Shown here: piece after piece, positions 33,138-44,358 of the stretch
How positions within the stretch are numbered: position 1 is the stretch's first letter
Layout of the letters: each line of letters starts with the position of its first letter
Source: Lentzea sp. NBRC 105346
Lineage (GTDB): Bacteria; Actinomycetota; Actinomycetes; Mycobacteriales; Pseudonocardiaceae
Reading direction: 5' to 3'
Length of the DNA stretch: 64,000 nucleotides
NCBI RefSeq assembly: GCF_030269605.1
Contig: NZ_BSTQ01000016.1
Span: 1 to 64,000 of the forward strand
The notes under the pieces: model-generated
Database searches by the model: none
Told to the model about the DNA's origin: nothing
What the model saw: the letters and a program-made list of their open reading frames with translations, nothing else
Made by a program: the position numbers and the translations under genes

Positions 33138-33365
33138 GTGCGCACTCTGGCCGGATACTGGACTTTCCTGGCGTACCCGCTGTTGATCACCGGTGTACTC
33201 GCCCTGATCTTCGGGGCGATACCCATGGCCCTGGCGGCGGGCATATTGCTCCTGATCACCCTCGCAGGCTGGCTGGTCGGCACGCTGCGTAACGCATCCT
33301 CTCGCCTCGACCGCATCCTGGCTTCGTCATCGCCGACCAACGTCGACGTCGATGTCGCCAGCTGA
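33138..33365 (+). CDS. Small two-helix membrane protein
   Basis: 75 residues from GTG 33138, chosen because GAGGGAGG (33124-33131) lies 6 nt upstream. Two hydrophobic helices: WTFLAYPLLITGVLALIFGAIPMALAAGILLLITLAGWLVG, then a polar C-terminus LRNASSRLDRILASSS. No known family. It overlaps the next gene by 14 nt, so the two are probably co-expressed. Confidence 0.6.
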   Translation: MRTLAGYWTFLAYPLLITGVLALIFGAIPMALAAGILLLITLAGWLVGTLRNASSRLDRILASSSPTNVDVDVAS

Positions 33366-34119
33366 TCCACCCCGCTATGTGGTGCAGGCCGACAGCATCG
33401 ACACCGTCACCGTGCATCAGCCTCACCGCACGTGGCCGCTCCTCCTGCTGGCACTGGTCCTCTTCGCCGCGGTCGGCGGAATCTGGGGCTGGCAAACGCT
33501 TCAAGCCCCGTCGGTCCCCCTGACGGCGTCGATCAGCTACACCCCGGCCGTCGGCTGGGTGGTGCCCTTCCGCGACGACTCGCCGCTGCCGTACGTCGCG
33601 CAACCCTCCAACGGCATTCCCGGCCGTGCCGCGTCGTTGAGCATCACCGTGCACGGCCTGACCGACGAGGCCGTGGTGCTGGAAGGCATCCGCCTGGAAA
33701 CCGTGGCGCGCCGCGCGCCGACGCCTGGCGCCTTCCTGTGGTCCGGCCGGCTCTGCCCGTGCGACGTCGTGCCGATCCGCATGTTCGCCGCCGACCTGGA
33801 CGGCCTGGACCCCACCCTGAAGTTCTTCGCCGGTGAGAACAACGAGGCCGACTTCCCGTACAAGGTCACGCGTTCCGCGCCCGAGAAGATCGTCGTCAAC
33901 GTGGCGACCTACTCCGACGAGTTCGAGTGGCGCCTGCACCTGACATGGTCCTCGGGCACGAAGCAGGGCTCGCTGGTGATCGACGACAACGGCCGCCCGT
34001 TCCGCCTCACGGCGATGGAGGGCTCGAAGATCTTCTGCCCGGATCCGAAGCTCAACGACATGAGCAAGCGCACCCAGTGGGTCCGCACGACGAAGGAAAC
34101 GTGCGACCTGAACAGCTAA
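33352..34119 (+). CDS. Membrane-anchored hypothetical protein
   Basis: 255 residues, ATG 33352 inside the end of the preceding gene. One N-terminal transmembrane anchor (RTWPLLLLALVLFAAVGGIWGW, about 26-47) after a short cytoplasmic tail with a poorly charged sequence, then an extracytoplasmic beta-rich domain with LCPCD and a C-terminal Cys pair region (KIFCPD, KETCDLNS). Such architecture is common among actinobacterial proteins of unknown function. It has no hydrolase or binding motif I recognise. Confidence 0.7.
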   Translation: MSPADPPRYVVQADSIDTVTVHQPHRTWPLLLLALVLFAAVGGIWGWQTLQAPSVPLTASISYTPAVGWVVPFRDDSPLPYVAQPSNGIPGRAASLSITVHGLTDEAVVLEGIRLETVARRAPTPGAFLWSGRLCPCDVVPIRMFAADLDGLDPTLKFFAGENNEADFPYKVTRSAPEKIVVNVATYSDEFEWRLHLTWSSGTKQGSLVIDDNGRPFRLTAMEGSKIFCPDPKLNDMSKRTQWVRTTKETCDLNS

Positions 34120-34185
34120 GACCGCCACCCCACCCCACCACCCACCCCACCCATCCACACCACAGAATGGGCGGCCGAGCGAAGC

Positions 34186-34289
34186 GAAGGCCGAAGCGGG
34201 GGTCCGGGGGCGCAGCGCCCCGGCTGGGGTCTGGGGGCTCGGCCCCCAGAAGACACGATGGAGCGAAGTGGTCTGTGCTCTCCACAGAC
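34186..34289. terminator. GC-rich hairpins in the 34.1-34.3 kb gap
   Basis: Downstream of the tRNA and of the convergent hypothetical gene there are three hairpins: GGGGGCGC/GCGCCCC (about 34206-34221), GGGGGCTC/GGCCCCC (about 34233-34247), and GTCTGTG (34271-34277)/CACAGAC (34283-34289). They probably terminate transcription from both sides. The words are of the same type as GGGGTCCGGGGCGGAGCCCC near 14030. Confidence 0.5.
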
Positions 34290-34310
34290 ACACCTCGCCC
34301 ATTCGCGGAA

Positions 34311-34382
34311 TGGGCGCGGCAGGGATCGAACCTGCGACCGCTCGGGTGTAAACCGAGTGCTCTCCCGCTGAGCTACACGCCC
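34311..34382 (-). tRNA. tRNA-Val (anticodon TAC)
   Basis: 72 nt folding as a cloverleaf on the minus strand: acceptor GGGCGTG/CGCGCCC, D-stem GCTC/GAGC, anticodon stem CTCGG/CCGAG around TTTACAC (anticodon TAC), T-arm GCAGGTTCGATCCCTGC, discriminator A. CCA is not encoded. It is followed by hairpins at 34186-34289. It marks the border between the accessory genes to the left and conserved genes to the right. Confidence 0.95.
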
Positions 34383-34413
34383 CAGACGCGCCGGGTGTCC
34401 CCGGCGCATCGAA

Positions 34414-34878
34414 TTATGCCTTGAGCGACGAGACGGCCTTCTTCCAGGCGTCCTGATCGCGTGCCTCACCCGGTCCGTTCACCTCAGCGAACCGCACCAC
34501 ACCCTCGGTATCGATGAGGAACGTCCCCCGGTTGGCGAACCCGGGACCGTCGTTGAACACGCCGTAAGCCTGCGCGACGGCACCGTGCGGCCAGAAGTCC
34601 GACAGCAGCGGGAACGTGTAGCCCTGCTGCGCCGCCCACGCCTTGAGCGAGAACGGGGTGTCGACGGACACACCGATGACCTGGACGTTCTCGTCCTCGT
34701 AGACGGCCAGCTCGTCCCGCACCTGGCAGAGCTCGCCCTGGCAGGTCCCGCTGAACGCGAACGGGTAGAACACCAGCAGCACGTTCTTCGAGCCGCGGAA
34801 CGACGACAGCGTGACAGGCTGCTTGTTGCCGTCGTTGAGCGTGAAGTCCGGGGCCACCGAACCGACCTCGACCGCCAT
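34414..34878 (-). CDS. AhpE-type peroxiredoxin
   Basis: 154 residues from ATG 34878, with GGAGGG 8 nt upstream. Thioredoxin fold: VGSVAPDFTLNDG, LLVFYPFAFSGTCQGELCQVRDEL with the peroxidatic Cys in TCQGE (Thr-Cys in the usual PxxxT/SxxC context), IGVSVDTPFSLKAWAAQQG, and GVFNDGPGFANRGTFLIDTEG. It reduces hydroperoxides using thiol donors in the cytoplasm. The second Cys five residues on (ELCQV) is a feature of some one-Cys/AhpE variants. It shares strand and direction with DUF3052 and the tRNA. Confidence 0.9.
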   Translation of the reverse strand: MAVEVGSVAPDFTLNDGNKQPVTLSSFRGSKNVLLVFYPFAFSGTCQGELCQVRDELAVYEDENVQVIGVSVDTPFSLKAWAAQQGYTFPLLSDFWPHGAVAQAYGVFNDGPGFANRGTFLIDTEGVVRFAEVNGPGEARDQDAWKKAVSSLKA

Positions 34879-34955
34879 GAACAAACCCTCCAGCAGATGT
34901 CAGCAACGAGCTCCCCACACGAATGGGGGAGCCCGTTACCCACCTTAGAGGACGA

Positions 34956-35387
34956 TCAACGCTTGGCCTTCACGGACTTGGGCCACACGAGACGGACGCC
35001 GGCCCAATCGTCGGCGACGCTGATGTTGGACGTCTGTGCGAGACCCGCGGTCGGCACTGCTTCGGCGATGTCACTCGGTTCGACGTGTCCGGGGCGGCCG
35101 GTCTTCGGCGTCAGCACCCAGATCACCCCGTCCTCCGACAGGACACCGGTCGCGTCCACGAGAGCGTCGACCAGGTCGCCGTCATCCTCTCGCCACCAGA
35201 GCAAGACCACGTTGACGGCTTCGTCGGCCTCCTCGTCGAGCAGATCACTACCGATCTGTTCCTCGACGGCGGCCCTCAACGAGTCATCGACGTCCTCGTC
35301 CCAGCCCAGTTCCTGGACGACCATGCCCGGTTCGATCCCGAGCTTCTCGGCGACACCGCCCTTGGCGGCGTCTTCCGCGGCGACCAC
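34956..35387 (-). CDS. DUF3052 family protein
   Basis: 143 residues from GTG 35387, nine nt after GGAGGA; GTG 35396 would be too close to that site. Actinobacterial DUF3052 signature: VAEKLGIEPGMVVQELGWDEDVDDSLRAAVEEQIGSDLLDEEADEAVNVVLLWWREDDGDLVDALVDA, then GVIWVLTPKTGRPGHVEPSDIAEAVPTAGL. Function unknown. The gene is regularly found beside aceE in actinomycetes, as here (divergent). Confidence 0.88.
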   Translation of the reverse strand: MVAAEDAAKGGVAEKLGIEPGMVVQELGWDEDVDDSLRAAVEEQIGSDLLDEEADEAVNVVLLWWREDDGDLVDALVDATGVLSEDGVIWVLTPKTGRPGHVEPSDIAEAVPTAGLAQTSNISVADDWAGVRLVWPKSVKAKR

Positions 35388-35689
35388 GGCTTTCACTCCT
35401 CCAACTACGCAAGAGCGGCAGCCCACCTCGACTGCCGCCAGTTCTGAGTCTTCGGGGAACAGCGAACACTGCCTGCTACCACCTGCGCAACTGTTGACCA
35501 CGTGACACGCCGCAAACCGACCCCCGGCGTACGTCCCGAAACCCCCATGGTGCACGCTGCACATACCTCTTATCGCGCGCGCGTGAGCGACACGATCCAG
35601 AACTACTGATCGGTAGCGGTGCCGGATTCGCCTCCTTGCGACAACGATGGGGGTGCACAGCACCGCGAAAGACAGTCCGAGGAGACACC

Positions 35690-38449
<2,760 letters not shown>

Positions 38450-38459
38450 TTCACACACC

Positions 38460-38506
38460 GTCGGGGGCCTATTCGCTGCGTTTTACGCAGCGAATAGGCC
38501 CCCGAC
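38460..38506. terminator. Bidirectional hairpin terminator after aceE
   Basis: Perfect 22-bp arms (38460-38481 and 38485-38506) with a TTT loop, starting 10 nt after the aceE stop and ending 5 nt before the stop of the convergent carboxypeptidase gene. Confidence 0.85.
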
Positions 38507-38511
38507 GGCAT

Positions 38512-39675
38512 TCAGCAGTGGGCGATGGGGCGGGCGGCGAGCAGTTCGCCGTCGGCACGGGCGTCGAGCAGGAGCGGGATCAGGGCTCGCATCCCCTGGT
38601 TGAGCGGCACGATGCGGTCGCCGCCGCGCATGTACTGCGACCTGATGCCGTGCAACCCGAGTTCGTCCTTGATCTCGGTGTACTGGGCGGCCGTGAGGAC
38701 GTAGCCGCACGGCGGGTTCGGCTCCACCTGGCCCGGAGTGGGCGCCTGGTTGTCCGCCCCGCCGAAGTACACCGGCCCGGACCGCACGGCCCGGCTGCGG
38801 GCGTTGGCGCGCTCGATCTCCGGCCCCTTCTCGGAGACGTACTTCAGCGTCCCGTTCACCGCGAGCAGGTGCGAGTCGACGCGTTTGCGTGGCGTGCCGG
38901 TGTCGTTGGTCTCCAGCAACAGTCCCATCGCGTGCTTCAGGCCCGCGGTGTTGCGCAGGATGCGTTCCTGGTGGTCGCCCGCGACCTGGCGGACCGGCTC
39001 ACCGGTCACCGGGTCCACGTAGATCCCGTAGACGCCGCTGGTGCGCCCGGCGGCCTCGACCGCAGGCTTCACGTACGCGCGGGAAAGCGACTCCGACAGG
39101 TCGTGCACGGCCTTGGTGGCGTTGAGGTTGCGCGGCCACAGCCACAGCACGTCCTTGACGTAGTAGGGCTCGCTCGGGCCGAACTCGTGCAGGTCGTGGA
39201 TCACGTCGGGCCGCCAGTCGCGGATCACCGCCGCGATGGCGCGGGCCTCGGCGGACTTCAGCAGCAGGTGGTCGCGGTTGATGTCGATGCCGCCGGAGTT
39301 GGTGCGCGTGTTCGCGACGCGGCCGTCCGGGTTGGCGTTCGGCACGAACAGGTACGTCACGCCGGGGCGGCGCGGGAGGTCGCGCATCGCGATCAGGCAC
39401 GCCTCGCGGCCCGCCGGTTCGTCGCCGTGCTGGGAGCAGATGAACAGCACGACCGTGCGCGCTCTCGGACCGACCTGGACGAGCTGCACCGGGCGGCCCT
39501 GAGCGGTCGTGCCGATGCGTGTGGTCGGGAGGCCGAGGGCCGTCAGGTAGGCCTGTTCCTCGGACTCGGTGGTCCAGTTGCCGGTCTGCTCGAACCCGGT
39601 GCGCGGCGGTTCGGCGGCGTGAGCCGGTGTGGCACCGGCGATGATCAGTGCAAAGGCGATCAGGAGTCCCCTCAT
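38512..39675 (-). CDS. Secreted M14-family zinc carboxypeptidase
   Basis: 387 residues from ATG 39675, with a Sec signal (MRGLLIAFALIIAGATPAHAAE). Zinc ligands of M14 peptidases: SQHGDEPAGRE (HxxE) and, about 110 residues later, VIHDLHEFG; NANPDGRVANTRTNSGGIDINRDH is also diagnostic. A catalytic Glu is likely in LLLETNDTG. The ATG overlaps the pnuC stop (ATGA). It removes C-terminal residues from peptides outside the cell; the co-transcribed transporter suggests a nutrient-scavenging unit. Confidence 0.88.
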   Translation of the reverse strand: MRGLLIAFALIIAGATPAHAAEPPRTGFEQTGNWTTESEEQAYLTALGLPTTRIGTTAQGRPVQLVQVGPRARTVVLFICSQHGDEPAGREACLIAMRDLPRRPGVTYLFVPNANPDGRVANTRTNSGGIDINRDHLLLKSAEARAIAAVIRDWRPDVIHDLHEFGPSEPYYVKDVLWLWPRNLNATKAVHDLSESLSRAYVKPAVEAAGRTSGVYGIYVDPVTGEPVRQVAGDHQERILRNTAGLKHAMGLLLETNDTGTPRKRVDSHLLAVNGTLKYVSEKGPEIERANARSRAVRSGPVYFGGADNQAPTPGQVEPNPPCGYVLTAAQYTEIKDELGLHGIRSQYMRGGDRIVPLNQGMRALIPLLLDARADGELLAARPIAHC

Positions 39676-40295
39676 ACGGGAGACGATGCCGCCTGTGTCA
39701 ACCGTTTCGCGGTCCTGTTCCAGTCGAACCAGCCGTGGATCACCAAACCGGCGAACACCGTGTAGACCAAAGCGCTGAAGTACAGGTGCGACTGGATCTG
39801 CAGCGGTACGCCGACCGCGTCGACCGCGAGCCAGACCAGCCAGAACTCGACCAGCCCGAGGCCCTGCAGCGCGAACGCGAGCACGGTGCCCACGAAGATC
39901 GCGGCGTCCGGCCACGGCGCCCACGAGGCGTTCAACGCGTCCAGCACCAGCGCGAACGCGACCGTGCCGACGACGAACACCCCGACGATCGCCAGGCGCT
40001 CACGAACGGTGCCCTTGCGGACCACGACGCCGAAGATCGGGTCGCGGTGGCGCACCCACGCGTACCAGCCGTAGATCGCGATCAGCCCGACGACGACCTG
40101 TCGTGTGGCGAGTCCGCCCAGGCTCGACGACAGGTAGACGACGAAGAGCATCGCCACCGAGACGAGCTGCACCGGCCACGTCCACAGCGAGCGGCGCTGG
40201 GCCAGGAACACCACGGCCAGCGCGAGGACCTGCCCGATCAGCTCGGTGTAGGCGATCTTCTTCCCGAAGATCGTCAGACCCACCTCGTACCACAC
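39672..40295 (-). CDS. pnuC: PnuC-type nicotinamide riboside transporter
   Basis: 207 residues, about seven hydrophobic segments. Family features: TELIGQVLALAVVFLAQRRSLWTWPVQLVSVAMLFVVYL, then IYGWYAWVRH and FWLVWLAVDAVGVPLQIQSHLYFSALVYTVFAGLVIHGWFDWNR. The WxxWxxVD motif region belongs to PnuC uptake channels for vitamin B3 ribosides. It is divergent from the phytase gene (56-nt gap). Confidence 0.88.
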   Translation of the reverse strand: MWYEVGLTIFGKKIAYTELIGQVLALAVVFLAQRRSLWTWPVQLVSVAMLFVVYLSSSLGGLATRQVVVGLIAIYGWYAWVRHRDPIFGVVVRKGTVRERLAIVGVFVVGTVAFALVLDALNASWAPWPDAAIFVGTVLAFALQGLGLVEFWLVWLAVDAVGVPLQIQSHLYFSALVYTVFAGLVIHGWFDWNRTAKRLTQAASSPV

Positions 40296-40351
40296 AGCCT
40301 GTTCCCCCTCGGTTCAGTCGTTGTACACCGACCGCCCCTACGTTCCCACGC

Positions 40352-41440
40352 ATGTCATCTTCGTTAGCGCTGGCGCTGGTGCCTTTGTTCCTCGCGCCCA
40401 CCGCCACCCCGGTACTCGAGCCGACCGCTGTGACACAGACGTTCGGCGAGCCCGCGGACGCGGACGACCCCGCGATCTGGGTGAACCCGGCGGACACCGA
40501 GCGCAGTGTGGTGCTCGGCACGCTCAAGGAGGGCGGGCTCGCGGCGTTCGACCTGAAGGGCCGCACCATCGGCGTGTACCCCGCGCCGCCCGCGCCGTCG
40601 CCGGACGCCAAGCCCGGCCGCTTCAACAACGTCGACGTTCTCGGTGACCTGGCATTCGTCAGCGACCGCGGGCGCGACCGGATCCGGGTGTTCCGCGTGG
40701 ACGCCTCCGGCGCGCACGACGTGACGAACCCGAAGACCAAGCCGGTGTTCTCCGACGACGAGGACGAGGTCGACGAGCAGCGCAACGTCTACGGCCTGGC
40801 CGCGGGCACGGTCGGTGGCCGCGACGTCGTGGTGACGAGCCGTCGCAACGAGACCCGCATCGCGCTGCTGCACGTGGAGAAGGGTCGTCACGTCGACACG
40901 AAGGTCGTGTCCACGCTCGACCTGCCGAAGAAGTTCAAGCTGCCCAACGGTTCCACCTGGAAGCCGTGCGAGGAGCCCGGCGACGAGCCGCAGCTCGAGG
41001 GCATGGTGATCGACTCGGCCGCGGGCGTGCTGTACGCCGCGCAGGAGGACGTCGGCATCTGGCGGATTCCGTTGCGCGCCAAAGGCTTCGGCTCGCCCGA
41101 GCTGGTCGACAAGGTGCGCTCGTTCGGTGCGCCGATGAAGTACGACGAGGCAGGCGAGGAGTGCGTGGCCGACGGCCCGAACCCCGGTTTCGGCGGCCAG
41201 TGGCTCGAAGCCGACGCCGAGGGCCTGACGCTGTGGAACGACAAGCTGGTCGCGTCGAGCCAGGGCGACTCGCGGTTCGTGCTGTACCAGCGCAACGGCT
41301 TCAAGCCGCTGTCCGACTTCCGGGTCAAGGACGTCGAGCATTCGGACGGCGCCGCCATCGTGACGGGCAAGCTGAACCTGTTCGTCGTGCACGACGGCGA
41401 GCGTCCCGACGGAACCGGTTTCGCCTTCCTGCGCTGGTGA
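40352..41440 (+). CDS. Secreted beta-propeller phytase
   Basis: 362 residues from ATG 40352, with a Sec signal (MSSSLALALVPLFLAPTATP). Beta-propeller (3-)phytase landmarks: DADDPAIWVNP near the N-terminus, GLAAFDLKGR, RFNNVDV, SDRGRDRIRVFRVD, DEPQLEGMVID, AQEDVGIWRI, and a final EGLTLWN. Calcium-dependent release of phosphate from phytate outside the cell is predicted. With the GDPD gene at 23.9 kb this is the second extracellular phosphate-scavenging enzyme in the window. Confidence 0.9.
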   Translation: MSSSLALALVPLFLAPTATPVLEPTAVTQTFGEPADADDPAIWVNPADTERSVVLGTLKEGGLAAFDLKGRTIGVYPAPPAPSPDAKPGRFNNVDVLGDLAFVSDRGRDRIRVFRVDASGAHDVTNPKTKPVFSDDEDEVDEQRNVYGLAAGTVGGRDVVVTSRRNETRIALLHVEKGRHVDTKVVSTLDLPKKFKLPNGSTWKPCEEPGDEPQLEGMVIDSAAGVLYAAQEDVGIWRIPLRAKGFGSPELVDKVRSFGAPMKYDEAGEECVADGPNPGFGGQWLEADAEGLTLWNDKLVASSQGDSRFVLYQRNGFKPLSDFRVKDVEHSDGAAIVTGKLNLFVVHDGERPDGTGFAFLRW

Positions 41441-41453
41441 TTACAGTGCCCGG

Positions 41454-42494
41454 ATGGGGAGTCTGAGCCGGGACGAGCTGAACCGGGCACTGATCGAACG
41501 ACAGATGCTGCGCGAGCGTGCTCCGTTGAGCGCGCTCGACGCCATCGAGTTCCTGGTGGGGATCCAGGCGCAGGAACCGATGTCGCCCTACGCCGGCCTG
41601 TGGTCCCGCATCACGGACTTCTCGTCCGACTCGCTCTCCTCGCTGCTGGAGTCCCGCCAGGCCGTCCGCCTGCTGCTGATGCGCGGCACGATTCACCTGG
41701 TCAGCGCCGCGGACTGCGTGGGCCTGCGGCCGTTGACGCAGGTGATCATGGACCGGCACATCGCGTCGCCGATGATCTCGAAGAAGCTCGCGGGCCTCGA
41801 TCTCGACGAGGTCGTCGGCACCGCGCGCAAGCTGGTCGAGGCGCAGCCGGACACGCTCACCAACATCGGCAAACTCCTGGCCGAGCGCTGGCCCGGTTAC
41901 GACCCGACGACGTTCGGCCTGCTGCTGCGGTGCGCGTTGCCGGCCGTGCAGATCCCGCCGCGCGGCGTGTGGGGACCGGGACTGCTGAAGCGTCCGGTCT
42001 GCACGACCGCCGAGGCGTGGCTCGGCCGGCCGCTGTCGGCGTTCTCCCTTTCGGACGTGGTCCTGCGGTACCTGGCCGCGTTCGGCCCGTCGTCCGTGAT
42101 GGACATCCAGGCGTGGTGCGGGCTGACGAGGTTGAAGGAAGTCGTCGAAGGCCTGCGGGACCGGCTCGTGACGTTCACCTACGAGGGCCGTGAGCTGTTC
42201 GACCTGCCCGACGCACCTCGCCCGCCCGCGGACACGCCGCTGCCGGTGCGGTTCCTGCCGGAGTTCGACAACATCCTGCTGGCGCACGCCGACCGCGGCC
42301 GCGTTATCGCCGACGAACACCTGCCGCTGGTCATCGGCGGCAAGCGCACCGTGCTGATCAACGGCTACGTCGGTGCACAGTGGACGTTCAAGTCCGGTGA
42401 CGTGACCGTCGACTACCTTTCCCCGCAACCGAAGAGCGTCCGCGCCGAGGTCGACGCGGAGGCCGAACGCCTGCAGGAGTTCCTCCGGACATGA
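41454..42494 (+). CDS. Winged-helix protein of the AlkZ/YcaQ-like (HTH_42) family
   Basis: 346 residues, starting 14 nt after the phytase stop. Family motifs: VGIQAQEPMSPYAGLWSRI (the QxQ motif seen in AlkZ/AlkX DNA glycosylases), LLMRGTIHLVSAADC, RPVCTTAEAWLG, and FLPEFDNILLAHADR. AlkZ of Streptomyces unhooks azinomycin interstrand crosslinks, but most homologues have unknown substrates. The QAQ motif suggests glycosylase activity is possible. Its stop overlaps the MBL ATG (ATGA). Confidence 0.85.
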   Translation: MGSLSRDELNRALIERQMLRERAPLSALDAIEFLVGIQAQEPMSPYAGLWSRITDFSSDSLSSLLESRQAVRLLLMRGTIHLVSAADCVGLRPLTQVIMDRHIASPMISKKLAGLDLDEVVGTARKLVEAQPDTLTNIGKLLAERWPGYDPTTFGLLLRCALPAVQIPPRGVWGPGLLKRPVCTTAEAWLGRPLSAFSLSDVVLRYLAAFGPSSVMDIQAWCGLTRLKEVVEGLRDRLVTFTYEGRELFDLPDAPRPPADTPLPVRFLPEFDNILLAHADRGRVIADEHLPLVIGGKRTVLINGYVGAQWTFKSGDVTVDYLSPQPKSVRAEVDAEAERLQEFLRT

Positions 42495-43276
42495 ACCTCG
42501 ACGTGAAGTGGCACGCGGGCTGGCCGTCGGCGAAGCACGACCCGGCGCCGCCGATCCAGGTGCACTCCTACGACTCCCGGACGTTCATCCTGCGACAGAA
42601 CAAGTCGGTGCACTACGAGGCGCCGTTCATGTTCCTGCTGCTGGGCACGCACACGGCGCTGCTGATCGACACGGGTGCGACCGCCGAGGAGGAATACTTC
42701 CCGTTGCGGGACACGGTTTCTACGTTGATCGGCGATCGCCGCCTGCAGGTGGTGCACACTCACGCGCACGGCGACCACGTCGCGGGCGACGGCCAGTTCA
42801 CCGACGTGGTGGCGCCTACTTTGGACGCCGTGATCGAGTTCTTCGGCTTCACGGACTGGCCTTCGAACTCGGCGACGGTCGACCTGGGCGACCGGATCGT
42901 CGACGCGATCCCAGGGCCGGGCCACCAGGAGTCCGCGGTGGTGTTCTACGACCGGCAGACCGGGTTGCTCCTCACCGGCGACACGCTCTACCCCGGCCGA
43001 CTCTACATCTTCGACTGGGACGCGTACGTCGCGACGATCGACCGGCTGATCGCCTTCTGTTCGGTCAACCCGGTGACCCACGTACTCGGCTGCCACATCG
43101 AGATGACCACCACGCCGGGCGTCGACTACCCGATCCGCACGACGTACCACCCGTCCGAGCCGCCACTGCAGCTGACCGTCGACCACCTGCGCGCGCTACG
43201 CGCGGCGTTGGACGAAACCGCCGGCGCCTACGGCCCGCACCCCTACCCCGACTTCATCGTGCAGCGAATGCACTGA
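42491..43276 (+). CDS. Metallo-beta-lactamase-fold hydrolase
   Basis: 261 residues with a canonical binuclear zinc site: VVHTHAHGDHVAGD (HxHxDH), GPGHQESAV, LLTGDTLYPG, and VLGCHIEM. The N-terminus (HAGWPSAKHDPAPPIQVHSYDSRTFILRQNKSVHYEAPFMFLLLG) marks a subgroup of uncharacterised actinobacterial hydrolases. Coupled to the AlkZ-like gene. The stop codon forms part of a terminator hairpin. Confidence 0.85.
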   Translation: MNLDVKWHAGWPSAKHDPAPPIQVHSYDSRTFILRQNKSVHYEAPFMFLLLGTHTALLIDTGATAEEEYFPLRDTVSTLIGDRRLQVVHTHAHGDHVAGDGQFTDVVAPTLDAVIEFFGFTDWPSNSATVDLGDRIVDAIPGPGHQESAVVFYDRQTGLLLTGDTLYPGRLYIFDWDAYVATIDRLIAFCSVNPVTHVLGCHIEMTTTPGVDYPIRTTYHPSEPPLQLTVDHLRALRAALDETAGAYGPHPYPDFIVQRMH

Positions 43277-43306
43277 GGGGGCCGCCCTCACGGACGGCCC
43301 CCTCAG
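43273..43306. terminator. Bidirectional hairpin terminator
   Basis: Perfect 12-bp arms CTGAGGGGGCCG (43273-43284) and CGGCCCCCTCAG (43295-43306) with a 10-nt loop, between convergent genes and including the MBL stop codon. Confidence 0.75.
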
Positions 43307-43316
43307 CGGGTTCCTG

Positions 43317-44099
43317 CTACTCCGAAGCCGGCGGCATCGGCGTGCCCTGCGGCGGCGTAGGCGTGTTGTCCATGCCGCGCATGCCCGCGCTCACCGGCTG
43401 CTCCTGCGACCTGCGAGGCTGCGGCGCGCGACCGGGAGGCGCCTCGGCCTGCATGCGCTGAAGCCAGCCCTCCCACCGCTGCTGCATCGGCCGCACCAGA
43501 CCGCCACCAACGCCGATGACGATCACGCCGGCGACCGTCGCGAGCACCGCGATCAGAACCGGCATCGTCACCGACACCGCGATGCCCAGCTGGTTCAGCG
43601 CCGCGATAACACCCAGCGCCATGATGAAGCCGTACGTGATGCCGCCCAGCATCTTCGTGTATGGCCGCGCACCCAGCGCGCCCTCGACGAGCCCGCGCAT
43701 GGCCTTGCCGATGGCGGACGCGACCAGCACGAGCACCAGCGCCACGACGATGCGCGGCAGGTACGCGATGACATCGTTCAGCAACGCCGACACGGCGTTC
43801 CCGGTGCCGAACACCCCGAAGGCGAGCTGCAGCGCGATGAGCAACACGAAGTAGTAGACGATCTTGACGATCAGCCCGCTAGCGTCGATCGGGGACTGCG
43901 CCATAGCGCCGCCGAGGCCCGACTTCTCGACCAGGCGGTCGAAGCCGACCCTCTTCAGCAGGAACTCGACGCCCTTCGAAAGGGCCTTGGCGATGAACCA
44001 GCCGACGACCAGGACGAGCAAGAAACCGAGGAGCTTCGGGACGAACGTGGCCACCATGGCCCACGCCTGCCCGAGTCCTTCGGTGATTTGGGAGCCCAC
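43317..44099 (-). CDS. MscS-like conserved TM-helix membrane protein
   Basis: 260 residues from GTG 44099 (GAGGAG 8 nt upstream). Repeated conserved TM-helix units: VATFVPKLLGFLLVLVVGWFIAKALSKGVEFLLKRVGFD, VSALLNDVIAYLPRIVVALVLVLVASAIGKAMRGLVEGALGA, and VTMPVLIAVLATVAGVIVIGVGGGLVRPMQQR. These resemble the membrane part of small-conductance mechanosensitive channels, but the cytoplasmic MscS beta domain is absent; the C-terminus is a Pro/Gln/Arg-rich tail (about residues 215-260). A channel or regulatory membrane protein is likely. Confidence 0.82.
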   Translation of the reverse strand: MGSQITEGLGQAWAMVATFVPKLLGFLLVLVVGWFIAKALSKGVEFLLKRVGFDRLVEKSGLGGAMAQSPIDASGLIVKIVYYFVLLIALQLAFGVFGTGNAVSALLNDVIAYLPRIVVALVLVLVASAIGKAMRGLVEGALGARPYTKMLGGITYGFIMALGVIAALNQLGIAVSVTMPVLIAVLATVAGVIVIGVGGGLVRPMQQRWEGWLQRMQAEAPPGRAPQPRRSQEQPVSAGMRGMDNTPTPPQGTPMPPASE

Positions 44100-44255
44100 G
44101 GCGCCCTCCTCGGGTTCGTGTTGCGGTTGTTGTGTAGATCGTTTCGTGGTTCGACACGCCCGGCAACCGCGACACTGTGACACGAAAGGGTGGCTGACGT
44201 GGACTTACAGACGATCACCGTCCAGAGTGGAGTGACCGGTGGGGACCGGGGAGAT

Positions 44256-44292
44256 GGAAGCGCCCGGCGCGGTCAACGCGCCGGGCGCTTCC
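44256..44292. terminator. Hairpin in the 44.1-44.9 kb gap
   Basis: Perfect 15-bp arms (44256-44270 and 44278-44292, GGAAGCGCCCGGCGC and complement) with a 7-nt loop. It lies about 155 nt upstream of the MscS-like gene start in a 780-bp gap without a supported gene, so any transcript it ends is unidentified. Confidence 0.6.
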
Positions 44293-44358
44293 GTTGTTCG
44301 GTGCCTTGCCTCGGCCTTGACTGCCGGTTCCGTACACGGTCTTTGGCTGCCGGTTGCG

